A DNA stretch of 64,000 nt, from assembly GCF_001660705.2 (NCBI RefSeq), contig NZ_LYBV02000002.1:158683-222682 (forward strand), in the 5' to 3' direction. Below the pieces are notes generated by a model. It worked only from the letters and a program-made list of their open reading frames with translations. It had not been told where the DNA came from and ran no database searches. Positions 43,673 through 52,548 of the stretch are shown here, piece by piece. The DNA is from Saccharicrinis aurantiacus. GTDB lineage: Bacteria; Bacteroidota; Bacteroidia; Bacteroidales; Marinilabiliaceae. Both the position numbers and the translations under genes were made by a program. Each line of letters opens with the position of its first letter. Positions within the stretch are counted from its first letter, which is position 1.

Positions 43673-45313
43673 TTACTTAAAGGGTAAATAGTTAATACCA
43701 AACATACAACCAAAAGCATTATAAAGCTGACCACCATCATAGGATAAGGATGTATTAAGAACAAGTTTCGGCATTAACCTAGGTGTATATTTTAATTGCA
43801 GATTGGTGTAGTATTGACTTCTTCCTCCTTCGTATAAATAATTATCACTAACTTCCCAACTATATCTTGCAATATATTCTTCTCCATATGAACCGTAGTT
43901 GATAGTATAGGTAGCTTTAATTAAATATGATATTTGTTCAGCTAGTAGCCCTTCCATACCAATATGAATAGCTTTAACTCTAGTGTTTTTAAAGCTCACT
44001 GTATTATTGGTATTCCAATTCGGGGCATACATACTGACTAAGTCATTATTGTGATAGAGAGGAAATCCTATGTTTTGATGATGATATGACCATCCATTAT
44101 AATAGGATCCATTGTTATTATAATCGTCACGACCACCGTATTTATGACCTTCATTAAAATTTGTTTCAAGATACGATGTTACGTCTTTTTTGGTCCACCC
44201 AGATGTTTCTTCTCCAAAATTGTCAGACATAAACTTATCATAGTCCTCAACTTTATGAAGCCAAATTATTTGACCCGACTTTTCGTGATCTTTTGGGTAA
44301 ATGGGATCAGGGATGCCTGCACCTGATTGATAGTCAGTTCGAATAAGTTCAAAACTTAATTTATTAAACCATTTAATACCATGAATGTCTACAAGAGTAC
44401 CAATTTTGAAGTCTTTATTTCTTAGAGTTAATATATTCATACCAGAACCATCGGCGAAGGGCTTTTGTAAATAAATTTTTACTTTTTGATCACCGTATTG
44501 TGTATCAAAACCAAAATCCCAGAACCCTTCGTGAGCTCCAGCCGCATTATATTTATCCCCTGGAACATGATCTGAGCCTTTTGCAAAAAACGAAGCCCAA
44601 TAGTCAAGAGGTACTTTTGTTCCATCGGCTCTAGTTCCTCCCATTAAAGAGCTGTGAGATAGACCAATATGTGGTTGGATGCTCTTGGTGTTAATTTGTA
44701 AGTAGAACCACTTCTCATGCAAAAGAATATTATCAGCACTATTGCTTTTAAGACTTGCTGTTCTATCGTCATTTAACCACCCATGTGATATACCACCTTT
44801 TATTCTAATGTAATCATTGGTTAAGGGTACCGACACATAGTTAAAAAAACCAATAGTAAATCTGGGTATTGGTCTAGCATTGCTGTTGTAGAGAAAACCG
44901 CCAACTGTTAAGGTGTCATTAATCGATAAAGGAGTATAAGCCTCTTTACCAAAAGAAAAATCTATTAATCGGAATATATTTCCACTTAAATAGATTTCTT
45001 GTAAGAAACTATCTTCATATTGGTTTTTTATCACCCCAGAAATACCTGTCTTCAATAGGAACTTATCTGTCTCAATCCACTTATAATTGATTCTCGGTTG
45101 TAAGAATAGTGACGATTTATCCAAAGGAGCTATGATACCCCAATTATTGGCATGTTGATAATGGGGCTGAATGTTATTGTGTGCTGATGCAATACCAAAA
45201 GTATTGATATCAATGTGCAGCTTTTCTTGAGAAAATAAATGTGTATTTATTATAAATGCAATGAGTAAACAAAGGGCTTTTTTGCCATGTTTATTATTGG
45301 GTGTTATCATCAA
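43673..45313 (-). CDS. wzi: Capsule assembly protein of the Wzi family (locus 2)
   Basis: 546 aa, the same length as the locus-1 Wzi. Signal peptide (about 1-29, ending NTHLFSQ), then FSFGKEAYTPLSINDTLTVGGFLYNSNARPIPRFTIGFFNYVSVPL, GISHGWLNDDR, ADNILLHEKWFYLQI, KPFADGSGMNILTLRNKDFKIG, YYNGWSYHHQNIGFPLYHNNDLVSMYAP. Outer-membrane barrel predicted. It is the last gene of the locus-2 operon and overlaps the second Wzy gene by 20 nt. It probably anchors the second polysaccharide at the surface. Confidence 0.9.
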   Translation of the reverse strand: MMITPNNKHGKKALCLLIAFIINTHLFSQEKLHIDINTFGIASAHNNIQPHYQHANNWGIIAPLDKSSLFLQPRINYKWIETDKFLLKTGISGVIKNQYEDSFLQEIYLSGNIFRLIDFSFGKEAYTPLSINDTLTVGGFLYNSNARPIPRFTIGFFNYVSVPLTNDYIRIKGGISHGWLNDDRTASLKSNSADNILLHEKWFYLQINTKSIQPHIGLSHSSLMGGTRADGTKVPLDYWASFFAKGSDHVPGDKYNAAGAHEGFWDFGFDTQYGDQKVKIYLQKPFADGSGMNILTLRNKDFKIGTLVDIHGIKWFNKLSFELIRTDYQSGAGIPDPIYPKDHEKSGQIIWLHKVEDYDKFMSDNFGEETSGWTKKDVTSYLETNFNEGHKYGGRDDYNNNGSYYNGWSYHHQNIGFPLYHNNDLVSMYAPNWNTNNTVSFKNTRVKAIHIGMEGLLAEQISYLIKATYTINYGSYGEEYIARYSWEVSDNYLYEGGRSQYYTNLQLKYTPRLMPKLVLNTSLSYDGGQLYNAFGCMFGINYLPFK

Positions 45314-46517
45314 TTAACTGCTTGGATGTATTGTTAAACTCTTGTAAGTAATAGCAGGTTATAGCTAAATAAATAGCATTGATACCACTGGCAAACACAT
45401 GTCCCGCTAATCCTCCTATGATAAAGTATTGTGAGACTAAGAGCCATGCCATTCTGTTAGACTTAGAGAAAGAAAATAATGTTTTAGATAGAATATATAG
45501 ATATAAGATTGATCCTAAAATGCCACCAAATAAAAATAGATCAACAAAATCCATTTCTACAAAGTCAGTCGCTGGGTTAGCACCACCAAATATAAAATTA
45601 TACCAATGCCAACTAGAAAGAACTCGAGGAACTCTTTCTAAGAAAAGATCACTCCGAAAGGAGGTAATCATTGTTAGGAGGCCCTTTTCTTTTGCGAAAT
45701 TGATGTAATAATCAAAGAAACTAAAAAAGTAGCCTATGTAAATTATGATAAGGCTAAAAAAACTAGCTATTGAAACTAAGTGAAATTTGTTGTACTTATT
45801 TTGTGTGAATATAAAGTAGATTAATATGGATAGATAGTATATGAATATCGCTTTAGTACCTAATAGGAGGGTACTAGTAGATACTAGAATTAGTAGGAGT
45901 AAGTCTAAGTTCTTATTTTTAACTTGCCATTCTTTTAATAGAAATATACTAGCAATAATATAATAAAAGGTAGCTTCGTTTTGTGCAACTATAAGACCAG
46001 AGTACCCAAAACGGTGAATTCCAAATGTAAGAAATTTGTCCCAACTAAAAATATAAGCTCCTATTGTTACACAACATTGTATTGTAATGAGTACTTTATA
46101 AAGGTTAATTACTCGTGTTGCTAGCGATTTTTTTTCAAAAAAATATCTAATAACAGTTAGTATTACTATTGGTAATGCTATTTTGGAGATTCGTAAGATC
46201 CAAGTAATTAAGTGTTCCATATTATTAAAGAGCACGCTAACTAATAAGCTTATTATTATAAATAAAAGGATAGTAATAGCACTCCTTTTACATAAACGAG
46301 AGAAGATAATGGGGCCTAGTATCAAAAGAGCTAGGCCTTTGCTCAGGGAAGATATTTTCGCATAATTAAACCATCTAAATGGTTCAAGTATATAATCAAG
46401 CGGTACAACCTTATTAATTGCATCTGTTGTAAAAAACAAAAGGAGCATAAATAGTAATATTTGCTCGCTATATTGTCTATTTATTAGGCCTGCTTTTAGT
46501 TGCTCTTTTTTAAACAT
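45294..46517 (-). CDS. Wzy-like membrane protein, second of two in locus 2
   Basis: 407 aa, about twelve transmembrane helices, large loop near 285-330. Motifs RFGYSGLIVAQNEATFYYIIASIFLL, LLLGTKAIFIYYLS, EMDFVDLFLFGGILGSILYLYI and GLAGHVFASGINAIYLAITCYY recur in the same order in the 53765-54988 protein, which has the same length. Both belong to the O-antigen polymerase/ligase superfamily. One may be the Wzy polymerase and the other a ligase or an alternative-linkage polymerase. It overlaps its neighbours by 20 and 22 nt, so it is clearly part of the operon. Likely reaction site: periplasmic face of the inner membrane. Confidence 0.75.
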   Translation of the reverse strand: MFKKEQLKAGLINRQYSEQILLFMLLLFFTTDAINKVVPLDYILEPFRWFNYAKISSLSKGLALLILGPIIFSRLCKRSAITILLFIIISLLVSVLFNNMEHLITWILRISKIALPIVILTVIRYFFEKKSLATRVINLYKVLITIQCCVTIGAYIFSWDKFLTFGIHRFGYSGLIVAQNEATFYYIIASIFLLKEWQVKNKNLDLLLLILVSTSTLLLGTKAIFIYYLSILIYFIFTQNKYNKFHLVSIASFFSLIIIYIGYFFSFFDYYINFAKEKGLLTMITSFRSDLFLERVPRVLSSWHWYNFIFGGANPATDFVEMDFVDLFLFGGILGSILYLYILSKTLFSFSKSNRMAWLLVSQYFIIGGLAGHVFASGINAIYLAITCYYLQEFNNTSKQLIDDNTQ

Positions 46518-47245
46518 TCCTTACAAACCAAGTAAATAAACTTTGTGTTTCCAATTAAATAACGTTTCCACATGCGTTTGGGTTCCTGTTTAACCCTATA
46601 GAACCACTCTAGGCCATTATTTTGCATCCACCTGGGTGCTCGTTTTACCTTACCTGCAATTACATCAAAACTTCCACCTACTCCCATGGTAAAGTTCACA
46701 TTTTTTAGAACAGCACTATTTTGTGCTAGAAAGTTTTCTTTAGTAGGTGAACTGATGGCCACAAATAATATATGAGCACCACTATTTGCAATATCATTAG
46801 CAATCGTGTCCCATTCGGCCTTATTAAAGTAACCGTTTCTATAACCTGCAATGATTTGTTTGCCATATTTACTAGAATAAATATCAACTACGTTTTGCAC
46901 AACTTCATCCGTTGCTCCAAGAAAATATATTTTGAAATTGTTTTTCGAAGCCAACTCAACTAAGTTTTCCATTAAGTCAATACCAGCAACACGCTCGGGT
47001 AATGGTTTTCCAGCTAATTTTGACGCCCAAACTACCGCTTGGCCATCGGCATTTATGATGTCGTTAGAGTTTACTGATGTACGTAATTCATCATTTGTTT
47101 GCATGGCCACTACTTTTGCTGCATTAACAACAACATGCTGCATGTTTGTGCCTTGCTGAATGGAATTGTGAATCATATTCAAGGTCTCAGACATCGTTAA
47201 ATTTGCTATATTGGTATTAAATAGATTAATCGTTGGGTGTGTCAT
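46496..47245 (-). CDS. WecG/TagA family glycosyltransferase (locus 2)
   Basis: 249 aa GT26 enzyme: INADGQAVVWASKLAGKPLPERVAGIDLMENLVELA (ADGQ carries the conserved Asp), FKIYFLGATDEVVQNVVDIY, HILFVAISSPTKENFLAQN, TMGVGGSFDVIAGKVKRAPRWMQNNGLEWFYRVKQEPKRMWKRYL. With WecB and WecC in the same operon, it is most likely the UDP-ManNAcA (or ManNAc) transferase acting on undecaprenyl-PP-linked GlcNAc. The C-terminal segment is basic, consistent with membrane association. Overlaps both neighbours by about 20 nt. Confidence 0.88.
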   Translation of the reverse strand: MTHPTINLFNTNIANLTMSETLNMIHNSIQQGTNMQHVVVNAAKVVAMQTNDELRTSVNSNDIINADGQAVVWASKLAGKPLPERVAGIDLMENLVELASKNNFKIYFLGATDEVVQNVVDIYSSKYGKQIIAGYRNGYFNKAEWDTIANDIANSGAHILFVAISSPTKENFLAQNSAVLKNVNFTMGVGGSFDVIAGKVKRAPRWMQNNGLEWFYRVKQEPKRMWKRYLIGNTKFIYLVCKECLKKSN

Positions 47246-48410
47246 CTTGTGAAAATTGGTTTATATAAAAAGAGAGCGCATAATACATCCATGCTTGTGC
47301 CCATCTCATATACGGTATTTTAGTGGTGTAATGTTTTGTTTTTTGGAAATAAAAATACCCTTTTTTATCAAGCATATTTTTTATTGTCCAATTAAGTACT
47401 TTATTAACTAGTTCAGCATGTTCTTTGAGTTTGCCTAATTTATAAAGTGTTGCGACTAATTGAGCAGGGGCATGTATATCTATAGGATAAATTGAATTAC
47501 TATAGTATTTAGGTATGCCTTCATTCGTAAAGAAAGTAATTAAATAGTATTTAAGTCCCCTGTTTATATTTTCTTGATAGGTATTGATGCCAGTATATTT
47601 CTGAAAATCAGCTATGCATTCCAAATTATATCCTGTGTGAAAGTTATCTATCCACTGATGGTAGGGTAAAGTACCATATCCCCAAGCGCCACTCTTCTTC
47701 TGTGCCTTAATACAGTACCTTATACTTTTTTCAGCTTCATTTTTTAATAATACCTCTTTGGTATAATAATATACACGAGCTAACAATCTAGAGCCAAGTA
47801 AACTTGCATTATAAACTTGGCTTTTGTCTTCAGGGGAGTATGAAAAACAGAAGTCACCATCATTGTCAAATGTCTTGTTTAAGTCGAATAAAATAAATTT
47901 ACTTGCAGATATTGCTATGTCAAGAAACTGCTTTTCTTTAAACAGTTCGTAAGCATCTAAAAAAGCATTGGCAATAAATGAAGTAGCCACAACAGTAGGT
48001 GTTCCTTTGGGTTGAAAAAAAGCGCGCGCCTGCCAGTCAAAATTATATCCCCAACATGAACCTGAATATCTTTTTGTTTGTAGTTCTATTAACTTGTCAG
48101 CAAAGAAATATATTTGTTTTTTTAAACCATCATTTTGCTCACATTCATATCTTTTACAATCACCCATCATAAATAAAGCTAAGGCTTTTGGATTGTATCC
48201 TTTTGGTACTAACGCAATTTTTCTGAAATTTATAGGAGAGCGTTTAAAAAACTGTATCCAAGCCAAACGAAAAAAACGGCTGTTTTTTGTGGGTACTGAT
48301 TGGAATAATTTACTATTTAATCCATCATATGGATCCCAACCTTTAAACCCTTCTGCAATACACCAATCTTTAAGCTTATCAAATGCAATATTGCTATCTA
48401 ACTTCGTCAT
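47226..48410 (-). CDS. Predicted alpha/alpha-toroid protein of unknown function
   Basis: 394 aa with no signal peptide or membrane helix. Repeated aromatic-Gly segments at intervals (SGSCWGYNFDWQARAFF, SGAWGYGTLPYHQWIDNFHTGYN, EGIPKYYSNSIYPIDIHAPAQLV, DKKGYFYFQKTKHYTTKIPYMRWAQAWMYYAL) resemble the helical hairpins of six-barrel glycan-processing enzymes. Related proteins are sometimes labelled delta-aminolevulinic acid dehydratase in databases, with no supporting motif here. An epimerase, lyase or unsaturated-glycan hydrolase-like role is conceivable. It overlaps wecG by 20 nt and the deacetylase-like gene by 17 nt, so it belongs to the decorating block of the operon. Function unassigned. Confidence 0.65.
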   Translation of the reverse strand: MTKLDSNIAFDKLKDWCIAEGFKGWDPYDGLNSKLFQSVPTKNSRFFRLAWIQFFKRSPINFRKIALVPKGYNPKALALFMMGDCKRYECEQNDGLKKQIYFFADKLIELQTKRYSGSCWGYNFDWQARAFFQPKGTPTVVATSFIANAFLDAYELFKEKQFLDIAISASKFILFDLNKTFDNDGDFCFSYSPEDKSQVYNASLLGSRLLARVYYYTKEVLLKNEAEKSIRYCIKAQKKSGAWGYGTLPYHQWIDNFHTGYNLECIADFQKYTGINTYQENINRGLKYYLITFFTNEGIPKYYSNSIYPIDIHAPAQLVATLYKLGKLKEHAELVNKVLNWTIKNMLDKKGYFYFQKTKHYTTKIPYMRWAQAWMYYALSFYINQFSQDDTPND

Positions 48411-49452
48411 ATAGTTCTTTAATTGTTTTAAACTTGAATGGTTGCTTTCTTTGGATATTAATCTCTAAAAAGTTTTCAAATGTGTTTTTATTAGAAAGAC
48501 TTTTAGGGTGGCCAACAACTACTATATTCTGGCGTTTTGTAGACAATGTATTTTCAGCCATCTTAAAAAAATGTTTATTTAACGACCTAGAACAAACACA
48601 AATATCCCATGGAGTTGATTCTTTTTGGATTAAATATTTTACTTTTTGTGCAAAACTTATATTTTTTGTTTTTTCTTTTGTGAGGGCACTTACAGATCCT
48701 TTCTTTTGATTAATTATTGAGAGTACCTTTTCAATAGTAAAAAATTTTTTCCACCTAGGTATTTGCATAGCAAATATAGGAATCTCAAGAATTTGTTTGT
48801 CTTTAGATGCATTACGTATATCATTTTTATCGGCCCACCAATAATCAATATTATTAGATATAGATGAGTAATCATATGAAGATAGTTTTCCATTTTCAAT
48901 ACCGCCAGAATAAATAGAGCTATCTACTTTCATACCCAATTTTTCTATAGTTTTATAAACATCTGTTGAGGGCATAATATTATAACCGCCAGCTCGTATA
49001 GCTATACATTTATAATCTTTATCGACTAACGTTACAATCTTCTCTAATTCAGTTTTGCCAAGGGCAATAAGTTCACTAATTCCGAATCCATTTGTTGTTT
49101 TAAAACTACCAAGTCTCCAATTACTAAAATCCACATGCCACTTATCATTTAAGTATTTAGCATTTATCCATTGTGGGTGTATGTGTAACTGTATATCATG
49201 ACCTGCCTCCGCTGCAGCTCGAATTTGATTTTTAATAGCCTTAATCGGGTTTTTAGAATACCCCATCGTATTGTCATCTTCCCATTGCTCTTTAAGTTTT
49301 AAGTATTCAATTATTTCAACAAAAATAGTTAGCTTAATATCAAATTCGGCACATGCTTTAAGAATTTGATTTGTTGGATTAATCATGTGGGTGAAAACAT
49401 CCCCAGAGCCATCTCCAAATAGTTCGTAATCGAGTGTTATTAAAAGATTCAT
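48394..49452 (-). CDS. Polysaccharide deacetylase (NodB-like) family protein
   Basis: 352 aa. MNLLITLDYELFGDGSGD has the metal-binding Asp of motif 1 (LDYE). LTIFVEIIEY, GHDIQLHIHPQWIN (H-x-H of motif 2, about 95) and IAIRAGGYNIMPS (motif 3 Arg) follow. Later segments carry the PWDICVCSRSLNKHFFKMAE and NIVVVGHPKSLSN (last His). This is the divergent deacetylase type common in polysaccharide clusters. It may remove an N-acetyl group from a sugar in the repeat unit, or act as a related metal hydrolase. Substrate unknown. Confidence 0.8.
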   Translation of the reverse strand: MNLLITLDYELFGDGSGDVFTHMINPTNQILKACAEFDIKLTIFVEIIEYLKLKEQWEDDNTMGYSKNPIKAIKNQIRAAAEAGHDIQLHIHPQWINAKYLNDKWHVDFSNWRLGSFKTTNGFGISELIALGKTELEKIVTLVDKDYKCIAIRAGGYNIMPSTDVYKTIEKLGMKVDSSIYSGGIENGKLSSYDYSSISNNIDYWWADKNDIRNASKDKQILEIPIFAMQIPRWKKFFTIEKVLSIINQKKGSVSALTKEKTKNISFAQKVKYLIQKESTPWDICVCSRSLNKHFFKMAENTLSTKRQNIVVVGHPKSLSNKNTFENFLEINIQRKQPFKFKTIKELYDEVR

Positions 49453-49455
49453 TTT

Positions 49456-50094
49456 CTAACTAATATCTAATTGAATTCCATTATTTGAAATATAAACAAT
49501 CTCTTTTTTATTAAATGTTGTTTTGTGTATCAGGTATCCAAACATAGAAAATCCACATCGAATAAAAGACCTTACTGAAGCTATATTTGCAATATTGATG
49601 CAAGTTAAATAATAATCAGTGTGACCTTTTATTGCTATTTCATTTAATATTATATTAATTATTTTACTACTATATCCATTACCTCTATATTTTTTATAAA
49701 CGTAAATTGGGCCAATCCACACGTAATTATTATTTATATTTAAGTTTAAATCACGTTCTATCTTTACATAATTGTATCTAATTATGCCATATCCTATTAG
49801 TTGATTTGAAGTATTGTAAAAACAAAATAATTTACCCCCATTAGCTAACATCTCCGTTACTTTTCTGGTATCTATTCGACCATTTTTGAAATCAATTTTA
49901 GGTAGATTATCAATGTTATAAGTTTTTGCTGTAAGATTTGTTATGTTTTTCTGAAGGTAAGTGGTGTTTTTAAGTCTTATAAAGATAGTAGTGTTAGTTG
50001 AGATCGTAATTTTTTGTAACTTTTTAAAAAGTAATTTGAAAAGTTTTCTAATCCCTTCTTCACGGACAAAACATTTGATTTTAACTAAATTCAT
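49456..50094 (-). CDS. GNAT family N-acetyltransferase (locus 2)
   Basis: 212 aa. The GNAT core runs over about 95-195: NQLIGYGIIRYNYVK, NYVWIGPIYVYKKYRGNGYSSKIINIILNEIA (the RGNGYSS acetyl-CoA loop), TDYYLTCINIANIASVRSFIRCGFSMFG (SV..F.RCGF, a strong GNAT ending). An N-terminal 70 residues are unassigned. It could add acyl groups to the amine generated by the deacetylase upstream, or to an amino acid substituent. Spaced 16 nt from the ATP-grasp gene and 3 nt from the deacetylase. Confidence 0.8.
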   Translation of the reverse strand: MNLVKIKCFVREEGIRKLFKLLFKKLQKITISTNTTIFIRLKNTTYLQKNITNLTAKTYNIDNLPKIDFKNGRIDTRKVTEMLANGGKLFCFYNTSNQLIGYGIIRYNYVKIERDLNLNINNNYVWIGPIYVYKKYRGNGYSSKIINIILNEIAIKGHTDYYLTCINIANIASVRSFIRCGFSMFGYLIHKTTFNKKEIVYISNNGIQLDIS

Positions 50095-50110
50095 TTTATA
50101 GTAAGTATAG

Positions 50111-51232
50111 TTAACGTATATTCATGTAATATTTTAAAAGTAATAACTTTTCATCATCATATATGCCGTCGTATACTCCAGCGTTAATTGTAGTTTTAAG
50201 ACCATATAAGAAAGTAAAGATTGACTTATTTTTTATTAGCTCCTTAAATAAAGCAATAATATCACGTGTAATATTGACCCATATAAGAGGATTTTTAAAA
50301 CTAGTTTGTTCTTTGTTTAAAATACTTTCTTTACCAAGAATAAATGAACCAATATTAGTGTATTTATATTGTAGTGCTGAACTCCAACCGCATAACCTTG
50401 GGTTGACTTCAATTAAATATATTTGATTAAAAGTATCATCCGTTAAAAATTCAACTTCTGCAAATCCTGAGTATCTTGTTTTTCTCATTAATTTAGATGC
50501 TATTTCTTTTATTAGATTTTCAGATTCAGCATCTAATGACTTTATGGCACTAGTTATACCTATAGGATATTGTCGAAGTTGTTTTACTCCAATGCCACCT
50601 TGTTCTTCACCGTCTTTATATGAGCCTAAATAAGATACAGAATTAAATATTTTTTTATCTAATAATTCTTGAATAATGATCGATCCATTTTCAATGTATT
50701 GGCTATTGGCATCAAGGAATGAGTTGATATTATCACTTTTCTTAAATTGACAAGTTTTAAACGACCTTTTGTTAAATATTGAATCCTCTCTACTCCATTT
50801 GGCAATTATATTTCCAAATGTGTTATTTTTTAGTGCATTCAGATCAACAAGTTTTGGGTACTTTATGCCTAATACATCACACAGTTTATAAGTTTCCCAT
50901 TTATTTGAGAAATACATGATTTTAGAGAAATCATCGATCTGTACATCAAACAAATCGAGAGTATTAGATGAGTTATTAATTATAAAATCTAGAAATGTTC
51001 CACTAGTTACAAAAAGTTTAATTCTCCCATACCGTTCATAGATACGTTCAAGTTTTGCCTTGAGCTCTATATCTGAATTAACTATTGTTGAATTAATATG
51101 TTTAGAGTAGCAGCCAATTGCCCTAACATTGCTTATACCGATAATATTGGATACAAATGGCTGTATTGCCTTGGCTAAAAATAAACCTTGTGATTGGAGT
51201 CCTAAAATTACAACTGCATTTTTAGTTTTCAT
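50111..51232 (-). CDS. ATP-grasp carboxylate-amine ligase-like protein
   Basis: 373 aa. An N-terminal Rossmann-like domain (VVILGLQSQGLFLAKAI, residues 7-23) is followed by an ATP-grasp fold: FSNKWETYKLCDVLGIKYPKLVDL, FGNIIAKWSRED (ATP Lys), SIIIQELLD and SGFAEVEFLTDDTFNQIYLIEVNPRLCGWSS, where Glu and Asn of EVNPR bind Mg. Family members ligate a carboxylate to an amine or use an acyl phosphate. In this operon a role in attaching an amino-acid or acyl substituent to the sugar is inferred. Its start codon overlaps the CapK-like stop by 1 nt. Confidence 0.83.
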   Translation of the reverse strand: MKTKNAVVILGLQSQGLFLAKAIQPFVSNIIGISNVRAIGCYSKHINSTIVNSDIELKAKLERIYERYGRIKLFVTSGTFLDFIINNSSNTLDLFDVQIDDFSKIMYFSNKWETYKLCDVLGIKYPKLVDLNALKNNTFGNIIAKWSREDSIFNKRSFKTCQFKKSDNINSFLDANSQYIENGSIIIQELLDKKIFNSVSYLGSYKDGEEQGGIGVKQLRQYPIGITSAIKSLDAESENLIKEIASKLMRKTRYSGFAEVEFLTDDTFNQIYLIEVNPRLCGWSSALQYKYTNIGSFILGKESILNKEQTSFKNPLIWVNITRDIIALFKELIKNKSIFTFLYGLKTTINAGVYDGIYDDEKLLLLKYYMNIR

Positions 51233-52545
51233 TATTTATCATCGATTAAAGATACAACAAAGCGAAATTTATTATTTTTAGAATAGATTATTTCAGATTC
51301 TGTTATTTGAATTATACGGCAATTAATATTATCGATGCCAATTCTTTCTGCAACACTATCAAGTATTGAACGCTCATCTTCTTTTGAATAATCAGTATCT
51401 GGAACAACATGAATAAGTATGTCTCCAATTTGTTTTTGAATTATTTGAGCAACTTTAATTTTTTCATGCCCTTTTATTAAGAAATTAAGTCTTCCGTATT
51501 TAGTTCCATCTATTCCAATTATTACATCTTCACAACGCCCCTCTATTCTTTCGATATTTGGCATTCTAGGAGATCTTGGATAAAAGCTATCATAAGTTTC
51601 ATTGCTAGTAGCAGGTATTACCTTGTCTTCTACTATATACCTAATAAGTGGAAAAGTTTTATTATTTAGATTCGTTGTTAATAAGCCAAATTCACATATC
51701 TCAAAATGAGAGTAACCAGCAGGAGCAAAGTATTGATTACTTTGTAGGTTTTGTCGTAACGATATAGTTCGTTCAGTATTACCATAAATATCATATATTT
51801 TTGTACCAAATATTCTCTCAATTAGATCTCTTTGATATGGGAATAGTGTTTCTGAAGATGTAAAAGCTATAGGAATAGATAGATATAACTGTTTTTCTTT
51901 TAGAAATAGAGCTAAGTTATATAGAGAACTTGGGTAACCTTCAATAACCTTTGGACTAAACTTCTTTATTAGCTTGTAATAAATGATACAAGTGTCTGAT
52001 TTAATATTATAACTTGATAAGTATAGAGTTTTGTTGGTAAATACATATTGCTTAAGAATATTACGACCAAGATTACCTCTGATTGAAACAATTTTACTAT
52101 TTAGGCAACCAATTCTTTTTCTATATAAATGTATATAAGCATAATCACGAAGGATAAACTTAAGTGAGAATAGTAATTTTAGAGGTGCTCCTGTTGTACC
52201 ACTAGTTTTAGTAGAAATTAAGCCTAAACGGCCTGTAGTTATTGTTTCTGCGGAATTCCTCTGAATGTCTTTTTTGCTAATAATAGGTAGTTTATTTATG
52301 TCGTCTAATCCATTAATATCATCTTCTTGTATACCATTTTTTAAATATAATTGCCGATAGAACTGTGAATGTCGATATGCTGTCCTAAAAATTTTAATGA
52401 ATTTTTGGTCTTCATAATGCTTAATTTCTTCAGTGCTCATTTCTGCCACAGTTTCAAGCTCTTTTAAATATGGGTATATGAATAATTTTGACCTTATGAA
52501 GCTCTTAAATGACTCTTTAAAAAAAACATATATATTGCTTGTCAT
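51232..52545 (-). CDS. CapK/PaaK-like adenylate-forming enzyme
   Basis: 437 aa. The phosphate-binding motif TKTSGTTGAPLKLLFS (about 113-128) and IYDIYGNTERTISLRQN (A5, about 255-271) show an ANL-type adenylate-forming enzyme of the CapK/phenylacetate-CoA ligase group. GRCEDVIIGIDGTKYGRLNFL (about 345-365) is the hinge A8-like region. It probably activates a small carboxylic acid as adenylate or CoA thioester. Coupled by a 1-nt overlap to the ATP-grasp gene and 3 nt from a GT4 gene. The substrate and acceptor cannot be read from the sequence. Confidence 0.83.
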   Translation of the reverse strand: MTSNIYVFFKESFKSFIRSKLFIYPYLKELETVAEMSTEEIKHYEDQKFIKIFRTAYRHSQFYRQLYLKNGIQEDDINGLDDINKLPIISKKDIQRNSAETITTGRLGLISTKTSGTTGAPLKLLFSLKFILRDYAYIHLYRKRIGCLNSKIVSIRGNLGRNILKQYVFTNKTLYLSSYNIKSDTCIIYYKLIKKFSPKVIEGYPSSLYNLALFLKEKQLYLSIPIAFTSSETLFPYQRDLIERIFGTKIYDIYGNTERTISLRQNLQSNQYFAPAGYSHFEICEFGLLTTNLNNKTFPLIRYIVEDKVIPATSNETYDSFYPRSPRMPNIERIEGRCEDVIIGIDGTKYGRLNFLIKGHEKIKVAQIIQKQIGDILIHVVPDTDYSKEDERSILDSVAERIGIDNINCRIIQITESEIIYSKNNKFRFVVSLIDDK

Positions 52546-52548
52546 AAT

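Noticed and set aside
15393..45313. Recombination between the two wzi genes as a route to deletion of the intervening 28 kb
   Set aside because: The genes are direct repeats in protein sense but DNA identity looks only about two thirds in the best stretches, too low for efficient homologous recombination.
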